Below, piece after piece: positions 8,480-15,931 of a DNA stretch of 64,000 nt. Made by a program: the position numbers and the translations under genes. The DNA comes from Treponema bryantii (lineage in GTDB: Bacteria > Spirochaetota > Spirochaetia > Treponematales > Treponemataceae). Within the stretch, counting starts at the first letter, position 1. Each line of letters opens with the position of its first letter. Below the pieces are notes generated by a model. It searched no databases, was not told the origin of the DNA, and saw nothing but the letters and a program-made list of their open reading frames with translations. The stretch spans positions 62,001-126,000 of the forward strand of contig NZ_FOFU01000009.1 of NCBI RefSeq assembly GCF_900111035.1. The letters are read 5' to 3'.

Positions 8480-9936
8480 AACCTGTAGAATTAAAAGATT
8501 TTTGTATTCATCTCAGAGATAGAATTACTTTTAACAAATGTGATTTTTCAATTGAAGCAGGTTCGGCTTCTGTTATTATGGGACCGACCGGAACTGGTAA
8601 ATCAGTTTTTCTTAAATCAATTGCCGGAATTTTACCAATGCATATCTTTAAGTTTGAAGGAAGCATGAAGGTAAACGGAATTGATGCTTATATTGATGGT
8701 GAAAAACTGGGATTTAATCAGTGGACTCAGATTGAACAGTCAGGCCTTATGTTTATTCCTGCAGAAACTGCGCAGGTAATGAACTCGGCATTAACACTTG
8801 ATCAGAACCTTGCCTTGCTGGCACCTGGATGCCGGCCGGAGATTGTACGCCGCCTTAAGGAATTCTTTACCCTGGACTTTGAAGCATTTGCCCGCCTCTA
8901 TCCGGATGAAGTTTCCGGTGGTGAAATGCAGCGTATTACATTGATGATTCTGCTTTCACGCAAAGGTAACCTTATTCTTCTTGATGAACCAACTGTAAAC
9001 CTTGACCGCAACCTTAGAAAGAACTTTGTTGCATTCTTAAACAAAGAAATCCTTTGTGATAAGACAAAGACATTCCTTATGGTTAGCCATGACCTCGACT
9101 TTATTAAGCGCCTTACTCTTACAGACGCATATAAGCTCGAAGATGGCGTTCTCAGCAAGATTGAACAGCTTCCAGAAATGGAAGGATACGAAAAACCAGA
9201 GGCTAAAAAAGGTGCTTCGGGTTCTGCCATTGAATTGAAGAACGTTGCTCAGCGCTATAATAAGCGCGGTCTGTTTGGTGAAAGAAAGTTCACTGCTTTT
9301 GAAGGCCTGAACCTTACATTTGAGCGTTCTACAATTTACGGTATTACAGGACCTTCTGGATGCGGTAAATCAAGTACTATTAAAGCAATTTTGCGTCTTC
9401 TTGATGAAACTTCCGGTCAGATTCTTATGGAAGGTAACGACCTTGTTGCGCTTAAGCCATATGAAAATGGCCGCGATCCTAAGGTATTCAAGCCTTTCAG
9501 AAAGAGAATGGCTGTTGTTCAGCAGGATTCCCGTTTCTCGTTCTTCCCGGATTTAAAGATTCGCGATTCATTCCAGCAGATTGTTAATGCAGGAAACGAA
9601 GGAACTATTGAAGGACTTGCTGAAAACCTGGAAAAGGTTGGCCTTACAAAAGCTCACCTTGACTGTAAGCCACAGATGCTTTCTTCCGGCGAAATGAAGC
9701 GTATGGATATTGCCCGTGCTTTGACTGCAAAGCCTGACATCCTCCTTCTGGATGAACCATTTGCACATATTGACTTTGACACACGTTTGAATGTAATGAA
9801 GGTAATTTCAGATTATCTTGCAAGCCATGCAACAATTCTGGTTGTTGTAACACATGAAGATTTCGATTTGAGATACTTCATTGAAAAGAATTACGATTTC
9901 CCAGAATTAGTTGGTATGTATGCAATCGAAAAATAA
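8476..9936 (+). CDS. Fused double ABC ATPase of the peptide-type importer
   Basis: 486 residues containing two complete ABC domains in one chain, equivalent to OppD plus OppF. Domain 1 (about 1-230): Walker A GPTGTGKS at 36-43, signature VSGGEMQR, Walker B LILLDEP and the switch histidine in VSHDLD. Domain 2 (about 245-486): Walker A GPSGCGKS, signature LSSGEMKR, Walker B ILLLDEP and VTHEDFD. Both sites look intact. OppD and OppF are usually separate genes, so the fusion is a feature worth noting but is known in several importer families. It overlaps the OppC-like gene by 4 bp and is the last gene before a strong bidirectional terminator. Confidence 0.92.
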   Translation: MKPVELKDFCIHLRDRITFNKCDFSIEAGSASVIMGPTGTGKSVFLKSIAGILPMHIFKFEGSMKVNGIDAYIDGEKLGFNQWTQIEQSGLMFIPAETAQVMNSALTLDQNLALLAPGCRPEIVRRLKEFFTLDFEAFARLYPDEVSGGEMQRITLMILLSRKGNLILLDEPTVNLDRNLRKNFVAFLNKEILCDKTKTFLMVSHDLDFIKRLTLTDAYKLEDGVLSKIEQLPEMEGYEKPEAKKGASGSAIELKNVAQRYNKRGLFGERKFTAFEGLNLTFERSTIYGITGPSGCGKSSTIKAILRLLDETSGQILMEGNDLVALKPYENGRDPKVFKPFRKRMAVVQQDSRFSFFPDLKIRDSFQQIVNAGNEGTIEGLAENLEKVGLTKAHLDCKPQMLSSGEMKRMDIARALTAKPDILLLDEPFAHIDFDTRLNVMKVISDYLASHATILVVVTHEDFDLRYFIEKNYDFPELVGMYAIEK

Positions 9937-9956
9937 ATAGAAAGCAAATACAATTT

Positions 9957-9996
9957 AAAAGGGGCTGTCCATATTGAAATGGACAGCCCCTTTTTT
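9957..9996. terminator. Bidirectional intrinsic terminator
   Basis: A perfect 10-bp stem, GGGGCTGTCC / GGACAGCCCC, with a 10-nt loop, flanked by AAAA on the left and TTTTTT on the right. It ends the six-gene operon on plus and the tRNA-Arg transcript on minus. The same stem core recurs at 37893-37920 between convergent genes. Confidence 0.92.
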
Positions 9997-10011
9997 ATGG
10001 AAATCAATTTA

Positions 10012-10085
10012 TGCGTCTGAGAGGATTCGAACCTCCTACCACCGGATTCGAAGTCCGGTGCTCTATCCAGATGAGCTACAGGCGC
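10012..10085 (-). tRNA. tRNA-Arg (anticodon UCG)
   Basis: 74-nt cloverleaf read on minus. The anticodon stem CCGGA/TCCGG closes the loop CTTCGAA, giving anticodon TCG (Arg, CGN codons). D-arm GCTC/GAGC and T-loop TTCGAAT are standard. The acceptor stem is GCGCCTG/CAGACGC with one C-A mismatch at position 4-69; CCA is not encoded. Confidence 0.95.
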
Positions 10086-10105
10086 ATTCTGGCAAAATTG
10101 CCATC

Positions 10106-10140
10106 AAAAAAAAAGGTGCAAGAAGTTTATTTCCTGCACC
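10106..10140 (-). terminator. Intrinsic terminator after tRNA-His
   Basis: On minus: stem GGTGCAGGAA.../...TTCTTGCACC with a short loop, followed by nine T residues. It sits between tRNA-His and tRNA-Arg, which leaves no room for a separate tRNA-Arg promoter. Confidence 0.85.
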
Positions 10141-10143
10141 CAG

Positions 10144-10216
10144 GGTGCCTAGTCGGGATCGAACCGACGACAACCAGATCCACAATCTGGCGCTCTACCG
10201 CTGAACTATAGGCACC
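10144..10216 (-). tRNA. tRNA-His (anticodon GUG)
   Basis: 73-nt cloverleaf on minus. The anticodon stem CCAGA/TCTGG encloses TTGTGGA, anticodon GTG. The acceptor has an extra 5' G (G-1) that pairs with C73, the hallmark identity element of histidine tRNA. CCA is not encoded. Confidence 0.95.
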
Positions 10217-10221
10217 GTATT

Positions 10222-10253
10222 AAAAAAAAGCTCCTTGTTTTTGGCAAGAAGCT
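10222..10253 (-). terminator. Intrinsic terminator after tRNA-Lys
   Basis: On minus: AGCTTCTTG-loop-CAAGGAGCT followed by eight T residues. It fills the 41-bp gap between tRNA-Lys and tRNA-His. Confidence 0.85.
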
Positions 10254-10257
10254 TTAA

Positions 10258-10330
10258 TGAGCCATGCAGGGATCGAACCTGCGACCCACAGATTAAGAGT
10301 CTGTTGCTCTACCAGCTGAGCTAATGGCCC
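10258..10330 (-). tRNA. tRNA-Lys (anticodon CUU)
   Basis: 73-nt cloverleaf on minus. Anticodon stem ACAGA/TCTGT encloses CTCTTAA, anticodon CTT. Acceptor GGGCCAT/ATGGCTC with one G-T wobble; T-arm GCAGG-TTCGATC-CCTGC. First gene of the Lys-His-Arg cluster. Confidence 0.95.
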
Positions 10331-10357
10331 GAAGTCGTAAGTGACTTAGTGATAATG

Positions 10358-10386
10358 AATATACATGAAACATAACTTTTAATCAA
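10358..10386 (-). promoter_or_regulatory. Sigma70-type promoter for the tRNA-Lys-His-Arg cluster
   Basis: On minus: -35 TTGATT (10381-10386), 17-bp spacer, -10 TATATT (10358-10363), 27 bp upstream of tRNA-Lys. No comparable promoter is visible ahead of tRNA-His or tRNA-Arg. Confidence 0.75.
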
Positions 10387-10428
10387 GTGCTTTAGTGCAT
10401 TTTTTAACAATTTTTTTAATTTTTTTTA

Positions 10429-11958
10429 TTATTTTTTTCTAACTGTATAAAGCTTCATTGTTTCAGTTTTTCCGCGGATTTGAGCATCTGCAATAAAATC
10501 AAGTTCATTATTTTCATCAATTCTTTCTGCAGACGCTTCTGAAAGCAGCAAATCAGTCGTATAGTTTTTACAAAGAGATTCGAGCCGGCTGGCAGTATTT
10601 ACAGTATCCCCTATTACAGTATATTCCATACGATTAGCTGCTCCTATTGTTCCTGCAAAAACAGGACCAGTATGAATTCCAATACCAAACTTTAGCTGAG
10701 GAAGGCCCTCTGCTTCAAAATCCTTATTCACTTCAACAAGAGCTTTTCTCATATCTAAAGCAGCATCAAGGGCATCTTTTGCACTGTTATTTGAACTAAC
10801 AGGAGCTCCGAAAATTGCCATAATTGCATCACCAATATATTTATTTATGATTCCATGATGAGCTGTAATACATTTTCCAAGAGCAGTAAAATATTTATTC
10901 AAAAGCTGTACTACTGCAGACGCTTCCATTTTTTCACTCATAGCAGTAAAGCTTCTTATATCACAAAACAGAACTGTTACTTCGCGGGTTTCACCGCCAA
11001 GCGTTGTTCCCAAAGATTCTTTTCCATTCCCCATCAGATAATCCCGGACTTCAGGATCAACAACCTTACCGAAGGTATCCCGCATAAACTCTTTTTCTGC
11101 AAGGGAGTCCGACATGTCATTAAAACTGTCTGCAAGAAGCCCTAACTCATCTGCAGTAACAATCCCTACCCTTGATTTATAATCTCCGCTTTGAATTCTT
11201 TTTGATGCTTCAGTCAAATTTTTCAGAGGATTCAATATCAGGTTTGAAAGGCTTATTGTTATTGTAAAAGCAATTATTAATAGCAGTACTGAAACAAAAA
11301 TAACACCCCTGTTAATTGCAAGTCCATTATTTATCTGAACTGATATTAGGCTTGAAAGCAGAATAATAACAGGAAAAACAGAAGAGACCATAAAACAGTA
11401 AAGCATAAGATGCTTAAAAGAAGGACGTACAGAAAAGTTCTGTCTTGAAATATGACCTTCAGGAAAGACCTTTGGAAGAAGAACTGTTCGATTCAATATT
11501 TCAATAGGAAGATAGCATAAAGTCCAGGCTGTCATTCCCGAAAAAAGAGCAAATCCCCAGCTGGAAATAAGAATCGCTTTTATATGAATACCAAAATATG
11601 ATTTTGCATAAAGAACAAATGGAATTTCAATTAAATAGTAAACATTCCATCCAATAACTGATGAAAGAGAAAAAACGGATGGAATTTCAGCAATATTTTT
11701 AACTATTTTTTCATCGGTTTTAAAAATACGTTTAGCATAAATTATACAAACAAAAGCAGGTATTAGAAATGCGAACAGCATTGCAATCATAGAAAGATTA
11801 TTCTGTCTTAAAAAGCTTTCCCACTTTTCAATATTGTCTTCATCAAAAACTGGAATAGAAATAAACTGAGGAACCAGAACTGCAATCATATTGGAAACAA
11901 CAACAATAAGACCGTATATTGCTGTCATTTTTGCAATTAACTTTTTGTTTAACTCCAT
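10429..11958 (-). CDS. Membrane-bound class III adenylate/guanylate cyclase with HAMP domain
   Basis: 509 residues. The N-terminal half (about 1-230) has multiple hydrophobic helices and places the protein in the inner membrane. A HAMP linker follows (NLILNPLKNLTEASKRIQSG), then a class III cyclase domain from about 310 to the end. Catalytic features are present: the metal Asp in VLFCDIRSFT, the second metal Asp in NKYIGDAIMAIFG, EYTVIGDTVNTASRLE with the transition-state Asn and Arg, and GIGIHTGPVFAG. It should make cAMP (or less likely cGMP) from a membrane signal. No Shine-Dalgarno precedes the ATG, and a promoter-like TTGAAA-16-TAAAAT ends 6 nt before it. No obvious operon partner. Confidence 0.9.
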   Translation of the reverse strand: MELNKKLIAKMTAIYGLIVVVSNMIAVLVPQFISIPVFDEDNIEKWESFLRQNNLSMIAMLFAFLIPAFVCIIYAKRIFKTDEKIVKNIAEIPSVFSLSSVIGWNVYYLIEIPFVLYAKSYFGIHIKAILISSWGFALFSGMTAWTLCYLPIEILNRTVLLPKVFPEGHISRQNFSVRPSFKHLMLYCFMVSSVFPVIILLSSLISVQINNGLAINRGVIFVSVLLLIIAFTITISLSNLILNPLKNLTEASKRIQSGDYKSRVGIVTADELGLLADSFNDMSDSLAEKEFMRDTFGKVVDPEVRDYLMGNGKESLGTTLGGETREVTVLFCDIRSFTAMSEKMEASAVVQLLNKYFTALGKCITAHHGIINKYIGDAIMAIFGAPVSSNNSAKDALDAALDMRKALVEVNKDFEAEGLPQLKFGIGIHTGPVFAGTIGAANRMEYTVIGDTVNTASRLESLCKNYTTDLLLSEASAERIDENNELDFIADAQIRGKTETMKLYTVRKK

Positions 11959-11964
11959 GATTTT

Positions 11965-11992
11965 ATTTTATCATACTATTTCATGCTTTCAA
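11965..11992 (-). promoter_or_regulatory. Candidate leaderless promoter of the adenylate cyclase gene
   Basis: On minus: TTGAAA (11987-11992), 16-bp spacer, TAAAAT (11965-11970), then 6 nt and the ATG at 11958. A start 6-8 nt after the -10 would begin the mRNA at or next to the start codon. Confidence 0.5.
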
Positions 11993-12031
11993 GAAAAATT
12001 ATGAAAATCTAATAAAAACAATGCTCCTATC

Positions 12032-12060
12032 TTGACATAATCCACTTATTTCTATATTCT
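12032..12060 (+). promoter_or_regulatory. Strong promoter for tRNA-Leu/Gly/Gly
   Basis: TTGACA (12032-12037), 17-bp spacer, TATTCT (12055-12060), 41 bp before the tRNA-Leu. It is the only clear promoter before tig as well. Confidence 0.8.
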
Positions 12061-12101
12061 TACATACCGTAGTCGCAAGACTTGAATGTGATTTTTCACT
12101 C

Positions 12102-12181
12102 GCGGGAGTGGTGGAATTGGCAGACACGCCAGACTTAGGATCTGGTGCTTCGGCGTGAGAGTTCAAGTCTCTCCCCCCGCA
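12102..12181 (+). tRNA. tRNA-Leu (anticodon UAG)
   Basis: 80-nt class II tRNA with a variable arm (TGCTTCGGCG region). Anticodon stem CCAGA/TCTGG encloses CTTAGGA, anticodon TAG. Acceptor GCGGGAG/CCCCCGC has one A-C mismatch at the sixth pair. Confidence 0.95.
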
Positions 12182-12204
12182 CTTTGACTACAAACAAGAT
12201 TTAT

Positions 12205-12276
12205 GCGGAAATAGCTCAGTGGTAGAGCGCCACCTTGCCAAGGTGGATGTCGCGGGTCCGACTCCCGTTTTCCGCT
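12205..12276 (+). tRNA. tRNA-Gly (anticodon GCC), copy 1
   Basis: 72-nt cloverleaf. Anticodon stem CCACC/GGTGG encloses TTGCCAA, anticodon GCC. Acceptor GCGGAAA/TTTCCGC, T-loop GTCCGAC. Identical to the copy at 12311. Confidence 0.95.
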
Positions 12277-12310
12277 CGATTAAAGGCGTTTGCCTGTAAT
12301 ACAGAATAAT

Positions 12311-12382
12311 GCGGAAATAGCTCAGTGGTAGAGCGCCACCTTGCCAAGGTGGATGTCGCGGGTCCGACTCCCGTTTTCCGCT
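12311..12382 (+). tRNA. tRNA-Gly (anticodon GCC), copy 2
   Basis: Base-for-base identical to the tRNA-Gly at 12205, separated by 34 bp of unrelated spacer, so a tandem duplication kept identical by selection or gene conversion. Confidence 0.95.
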
Positions 12383-12392
12383 TGAATCTTAT

Positions 12393-12427
12393 ATAGAGAC
12401 GCAATTTTTTGTGTCTCTATTTTTTTA
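12393..12427 (+). terminator. Intrinsic terminator after tRNA-Gly
   Basis: ATAGAGAC/GTCTCTAT stem (12393-12420) with an AT-rich loop and a T-run to 12427. It separates the tRNAs from tig, yet no convincing promoter is seen between it and the tig start, so some read-through may feed tig. Confidence 0.85.
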
Positions 12428-12467
12428 TTAAAACACAGGCCAAGCGGCCTTACTCAGGAGTACCATT

Positions 12468-13823
12468 TTGAAACTTAAGAAAGAATTCAAGAGTCTTGAA
12501 AAATCGGCAGTTGAGCTTACTGTAACAATTGAAAAAGCAGAAGTAGAGAGCGCTTACAAATCAACACTTGCTAACTATGTAAAGCACGCTCAGATTCCAG
12601 GTTTCCGTAAGGGTCATGTACCTCAGAATGTTTTGGAACGCAAATACGGAGATTCTATTAAAGCCGACACAATCGGAACTCTCATTGATCAGTCATTCGA
12701 TGAAATCTTCAAGGAAGAAACAGAAAACCGCCCTCTTCCATATTCACAGCCTGTAATGGACAAGGCTCCAGAACTCGACATCACAAAAGAACTTACATAT
12801 ACAGTACACTATGACGTATTCCCAAAAGTAACTGTAAAAGATTTCTCTGGCGTAAATGTAAAAGAGCCACAGGTTACAGTTTCTGATGATGATTTGGCAG
12901 AAGAGCTCAAGTCTATGCAGGAAAGAAATGCAATGGTTATCGAAAAGAAAGATGCAACTGTTGCAAAAGATGATATCGTAACAATCAACTACTCAGAACT
13001 TGGAGAAGACGGAAACGTAATCGCAGGTTCAGAACGCTCTGACTTCGTATTCACAGTTGGAAGCGGCGAAAACATCTACAAGATTGATGACGAAATCATC
13101 GGTATGAAGAAAGATGAAACTAAAGACATCACAAAGAAATACAAGAAGGATGATGCTGATCCAGAACTCGCTGGTCAGACAAAGAAAATCCGCGTAACAA
13201 TCAAGGCTGTAAAGATTCGTGACCTCCCTGCTCTCGACGATGATTTTGCTCAGGACTGCAACGAGAAGTACAAGACTCTCGCTGACATGAAAGCAGACAT
13301 CAAAAAGAACATGGAGCTTGCTGCAAGCCGCCGCGTAAAGGAAATGAAGAACAATTCTCTCCTCGAGCAGCTTGTTGAAAAGAACAAGTTCGACATTCCT
13401 GCTTCTATGCTTCAGGCAGAACTTGATGGCCGCTGGAGAATGATGGCACAGCAGTTCCAGACAACTCCAGAACAGCTCGACAAGATGATTGCAGCTTCTG
13501 GTCAGACAAAGGAAGCTATGCTTGAGCAGTGGACAGGCGACAGCGAAAAGATGCTTAAGTCTCGTATCATCGTAGACTGCCTCATCCGCGACCGCAACAT
13601 CAGCGTAACTCCAGAAGAAATCGAAGCACAGTATGCTAAGATTGCTGAAGAAGGTGGAATGACTGTAGAAGAAGTTAAGAAGCACTACGAAGATCCACGC
13701 GCTAAAGAATACCTTATCGACGACGCTAAAGAAAACAAACTTTACGACGAAATCTATAAGGAAGTTAAGGTTTCTAAGGGCGACAAGATGTCTTTCAAAG
13801 ACCTCTTCTCTAACGTTCAGTAA
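12468..13823 (+). CDS. tig: Trigger factor (ribosome-associated chaperone and prolyl isomerase)
   Basis: 451 residues, full length. It binds nascent chains at the ribosome exit tunnel. The N-terminal domain has the ribosome-docking signature GFRKGHVP; the FKBP-type domain follows at about 150-240 (VAKDDIVTINYSELGEDG); the C-terminal helical chaperone domain runs to NVQ. The start is TTG at 12468-12470, set by CAGGAG seven bases upstream; there is no ATG with an SD nearby. A small GGCC-aagc-GGCC hairpin sits just before the SD. Followed by clpP and clpX, the common bacterial order tig-clpP-clpX for co-translational folding and degradation, with a dispersed repeat between tig and clpP. Confidence 0.97.
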   Translation: MKLKKEFKSLEKSAVELTVTIEKAEVESAYKSTLANYVKHAQIPGFRKGHVPQNVLERKYGDSIKADTIGTLIDQSFDEIFKEETENRPLPYSQPVMDKAPELDITKELTYTVHYDVFPKVTVKDFSGVNVKEPQVTVSDDDLAEELKSMQERNAMVIEKKDATVAKDDIVTINYSELGEDGNVIAGSERSDFVFTVGSGENIYKIDDEIIGMKKDETKDITKKYKKDDADPELAGQTKKIRVTIKAVKIRDLPALDDDFAQDCNEKYKTLADMKADIKKNMELAASRRVKEMKNNSLLEQLVEKNKFDIPASMLQAELDGRWRMMAQQFQTTPEQLDKMIAASGQTKEAMLEQWTGDSEKMLKSRIIVDCLIRDRNISVTPEEIEAQYAKIAEEGGMTVEEVKKHYEDPRAKEYLIDDAKENKLYDEIYKEVKVSKGDKMSFKDLFSNVQ

Positions 13824-13850
13824 TCAAATATCTTCATTGATATAAAGATA

Positions 13851-13923
13851 CGTCATTGCGAGGAGCGAAGCGACGTGGCAATCTTTTTAATATGGATTGC
13901 CACGCCTTTGGCTCGCAATGACG
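13851..13923. repeat. REP-like palindromic repeat, copy 1 (tails inside)
   Basis: Two related arms of about 30 bp in inverted orientation. The left arm starts CGTCATTGCGAGGAGCGAAG and ends GGCAATC; the right arm starts GATTGCCACG and ends CTCGCAATGACG. An 11-bp AT spacer separates them and a T-run follows. It can fold into one long hairpin and may act as tig's terminator. The same arms recur at 47478-47538 in the opposite arrangement. At 13935-13964 lies a decayed half of the palindrome seen at 46606-46669. Confidence 0.8.
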
Positions 13924-14042
13924 TATTTTTTTCTCTCCATGCACTCCTTAGCTCTGTAAGAAATTTATTTATTTACACTACCCAATAATCAAAAAATTCA
14001 GTATATTTAATATGATACACTAGTTGTACTAAAGGGGATTTT

Positions 14043-14642
14043 ATGAACGAAAGCATGAACACACTGGTTCCATACGTTGTTGAAAAAACAGGTAACGGGG
14101 AACGCAGCTACGATATTTTTTCAAGACTTCTTAAAGACAGAATCGTTTTCATCGATGGCGAAATTAACGACCAGATGGCAGACCTTGTCGTAGCTCAGAT
14201 TCTCTTCCTTGAATCAGAAAATCCGGAAAAAGATATCAGTATTTATATCAACTCTCCTGGAGGAGCTGTAACTGCTGGTCTTGCAATCTATGATACAATG
14301 AAATACGTAAAATGCGATATTCAGACAATCTGTATGGGACAGGCAGCAAGCATGGCTGCAATTCTCCTTGCAGGTGGAACAAAGGGTAAGCGTTATGCTC
14401 TTCCTTCAAGCCGTGTTATGATTCACCAGCCACGTGGTGGTGTTGAAGGACAGGAAAGTGATATCAGCATTCTTGCAAAGGAAATTATCAGATTAAAGAA
14501 GCTTTCTATAGAATATCTTGCTAATGACACTGGAAAAACTAAAGACAAAATTGCTGAAGATATTGAGCGCGACTTTTTCATGTCGGCACAGGAAGCTGCT
14601 GATTACGGCGTGATCGACCACGTAATGCCATCACGCAAATAA
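14043..14642 (+). CDS. clpP: ATP-dependent Clp protease proteolytic subunit
   Basis: 199 residues, the normal ClpP length. Serine peptidase of the ClpXP/ClpAP complexes. The catalytic triad is visible as Ser103 in GQAASMAA, His128 in MIHQPRGG and Asp177 in [26 protein letters not shown] matches the conserved handle region. AGGGGA precedes the ATG. It is followed 12 bp later by clpX, its ATPase partner, so the two are co-expressed. No internal propeptide cleavage signal is obvious. Confidence 0.98.
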   Translation: MNESMNTLVPYVVEKTGNGERSYDIFSRLLKDRIVFIDGEINDQMADLVVAQILFLESENPEKDISIYINSPGGAVTAGLAIYDTMKYVKCDIQTICMGQAASMAAILLAGGTKGKRYALPSSRVMIHQPRGGVEGQESDISILAKEIIRLKKLSIEYLANDTGKTKDKIAEDIERDFFMSAQEAADYGVIDHVMPSRK

Positions 14643-14654
14643 CTGGAGATTTTT

Positions 14655-15929
14655 ATGAAAAGATTTGGAAGCAATAATGACGTTTTCTGCTTTTTCTGCG
14701 GAAGCACAGCAAGCAAAGACCGTAAGTTAATTACAGGTCCAAGCGGCAATACTTTTATCTGTGATAAGTGTGTTGCAATCTGTCAGGGAATCTTAGACCA
14801 GCAGGAAGCTGATGTAACTCCTATTGAACTTAAAGACGTACCTACTCCACGTGAGTTCAAAGAATATCTCGACAGCTATGTTGTAGGACAGGAAGAAGCA
14901 AAGAAAACACTTTCTGTTGCTGTTTACAACCACTATAAGAGAATGTCAGTTTCTGCTGCAGCACAGGCTGCTGAAGATGCTGTAAAAATTGAAAAATCTA
15001 ACGTTCTTTTAATCGGACCAACAGGTAGCGGAAAGACTCTTCTTGCCCGCACTCTTGCACAGCGTCTTAAGGTACCATTTGCAATTGCAGATGCCACTAC
15101 CCTTACAGAAGCCGGATACGTTGGTGAAGATGTTGAAAACGTTCTTTTGAAGTTGATTAACGCTGCAGACGGAAACATTGAAGCTGCAGAACGTGGAATC
15201 ATCTTTATTGATGAAATTGATAAGATTGCACGCAAGAGCGAGAACACTTCTATTACACGCGATGTAAGTGGTGAAGGTGTTCAGCAAGCACTTTTGAAAA
15301 TTATTGAAGGTACAGTTGCCAGCGTTCCTCCACAGGGCGGACGTAAGCACCCTAACCAGGAAATGCTTCAGATTGATACAACAAACATCCTCTTTATTCT
15401 TGGTGGAGCTTTTGTTGGCCTTGATAAGATTATTGAACAGCGCGTTTCATCTCACGCAATGGGCTTTGGCTCAGAAGTTGGTCAGATGACCGACGAAGAC
15501 AAGATGAAGCTTTTGAATCAGGTTACTCCGGATGACCTTGTAAAGTTTGGTTTGATTCCAGAACTTATCGGTCGTATGCCAATTACCTGCGCTCTCAAAG
15601 AGCTTACACGCGATGACCTTGTAAGCGTACTTACAGAACCTAAGAATGCTATCACAAAGCAGTTCCAGGCATCATTCAATATTGATGATGTTAAGCTTGA
15701 GTTCGAAAAAGACGCTATTGAAGAAATTGCAGATGAGGCAATCCGTCAGAAGACAGGTGCGCGCGGACTTCGTACAATCGTTGAGAAAATGCTGATGGAC
15801 GTAATGTTCAAGATTCCTGATATCAAGGGAAAGAAAACCTTTACAGTTACAAAGAAAATTGTTCAGGGGAAAGAAAAGAACATTGAGTCTCTCATCAAAA
15901 CTGACACAGCTGCAATTGAAAGTGCTTAA
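14655..15929 (+). CDS. clpX: ClpX ATPase/unfoldase of the ClpXP protease
   Basis: 424 residues, full length. Hexameric AAA+ unfoldase that feeds tagged proteins into ClpP. The N-terminal C4 zinc-binding domain is present (CFFCGS and CDKCVAIC). The AAA module has Walker A GPTGSGKT, Walker [11 protein letters not shown], the pore loop GYVGED and the sensor region [12 protein letters not shown]. The ClpP-docking IGF-type loop appears as [10 protein letters not shown] with the neighbouring GFGSE. SD TGGAG lies 8 nt before the ATG. The next gene starts 2 bp after its stop, so the helicase is probably on the same mRNA. Confidence 0.98.
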   Translation: MKRFGSNNDVFCFFCGSTASKDRKLITGPSGNTFICDKCVAICQGILDQQEADVTPIELKDVPTPREFKEYLDSYVVGQEEAKKTLSVAVYNHYKRMSVSAAAQAAEDAVKIEKSNVLLIGPTGSGKTLLARTLAQRLKVPFAIADATTLTEAGYVGEDVENVLLKLINAADGNIEAAERGIIFIDEIDKIARKSENTSITRDVSGEGVQQALLKIIEGTVASVPPQGGRKHPNQEMLQIDTTNILFILGGAFVGLDKIIEQRVSSHAMGFGSEVGQMTDEDKMKLLNQVTPDDLVKFGLIPELIGRMPITCALKELTRDDLVSVLTEPKNAITKQFQASFNIDDVKLEFEKDAIEEIADEAIRQKTGARGLRTIVEKMLMDVMFKIPDIKGKKTFTVTKKIVQGKEKNIESLIKTDTAAIESA

Positions 15930-15931
15930 AT

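Noticed and set aside
10011-10211. Short plus-strand frames across tRNA-Arg and tRNA-His
   Set aside because: They translate tRNA sequence (RGFEPPTT-type peptides), a common annotation artefact.
12216-12404. 62-aa minus-strand frame over the tRNA-Gly pair
   Set aside because: Antisense to two clear tRNAs and repeats itself because the tRNAs are identical.
13029-13685. 218-aa minus-strand frame antisense to tig
   Set aside because: Lies entirely opposite the well-supported trigger factor; low-complexity Phe/Cys/Leu-rich translation with no domain or SD.
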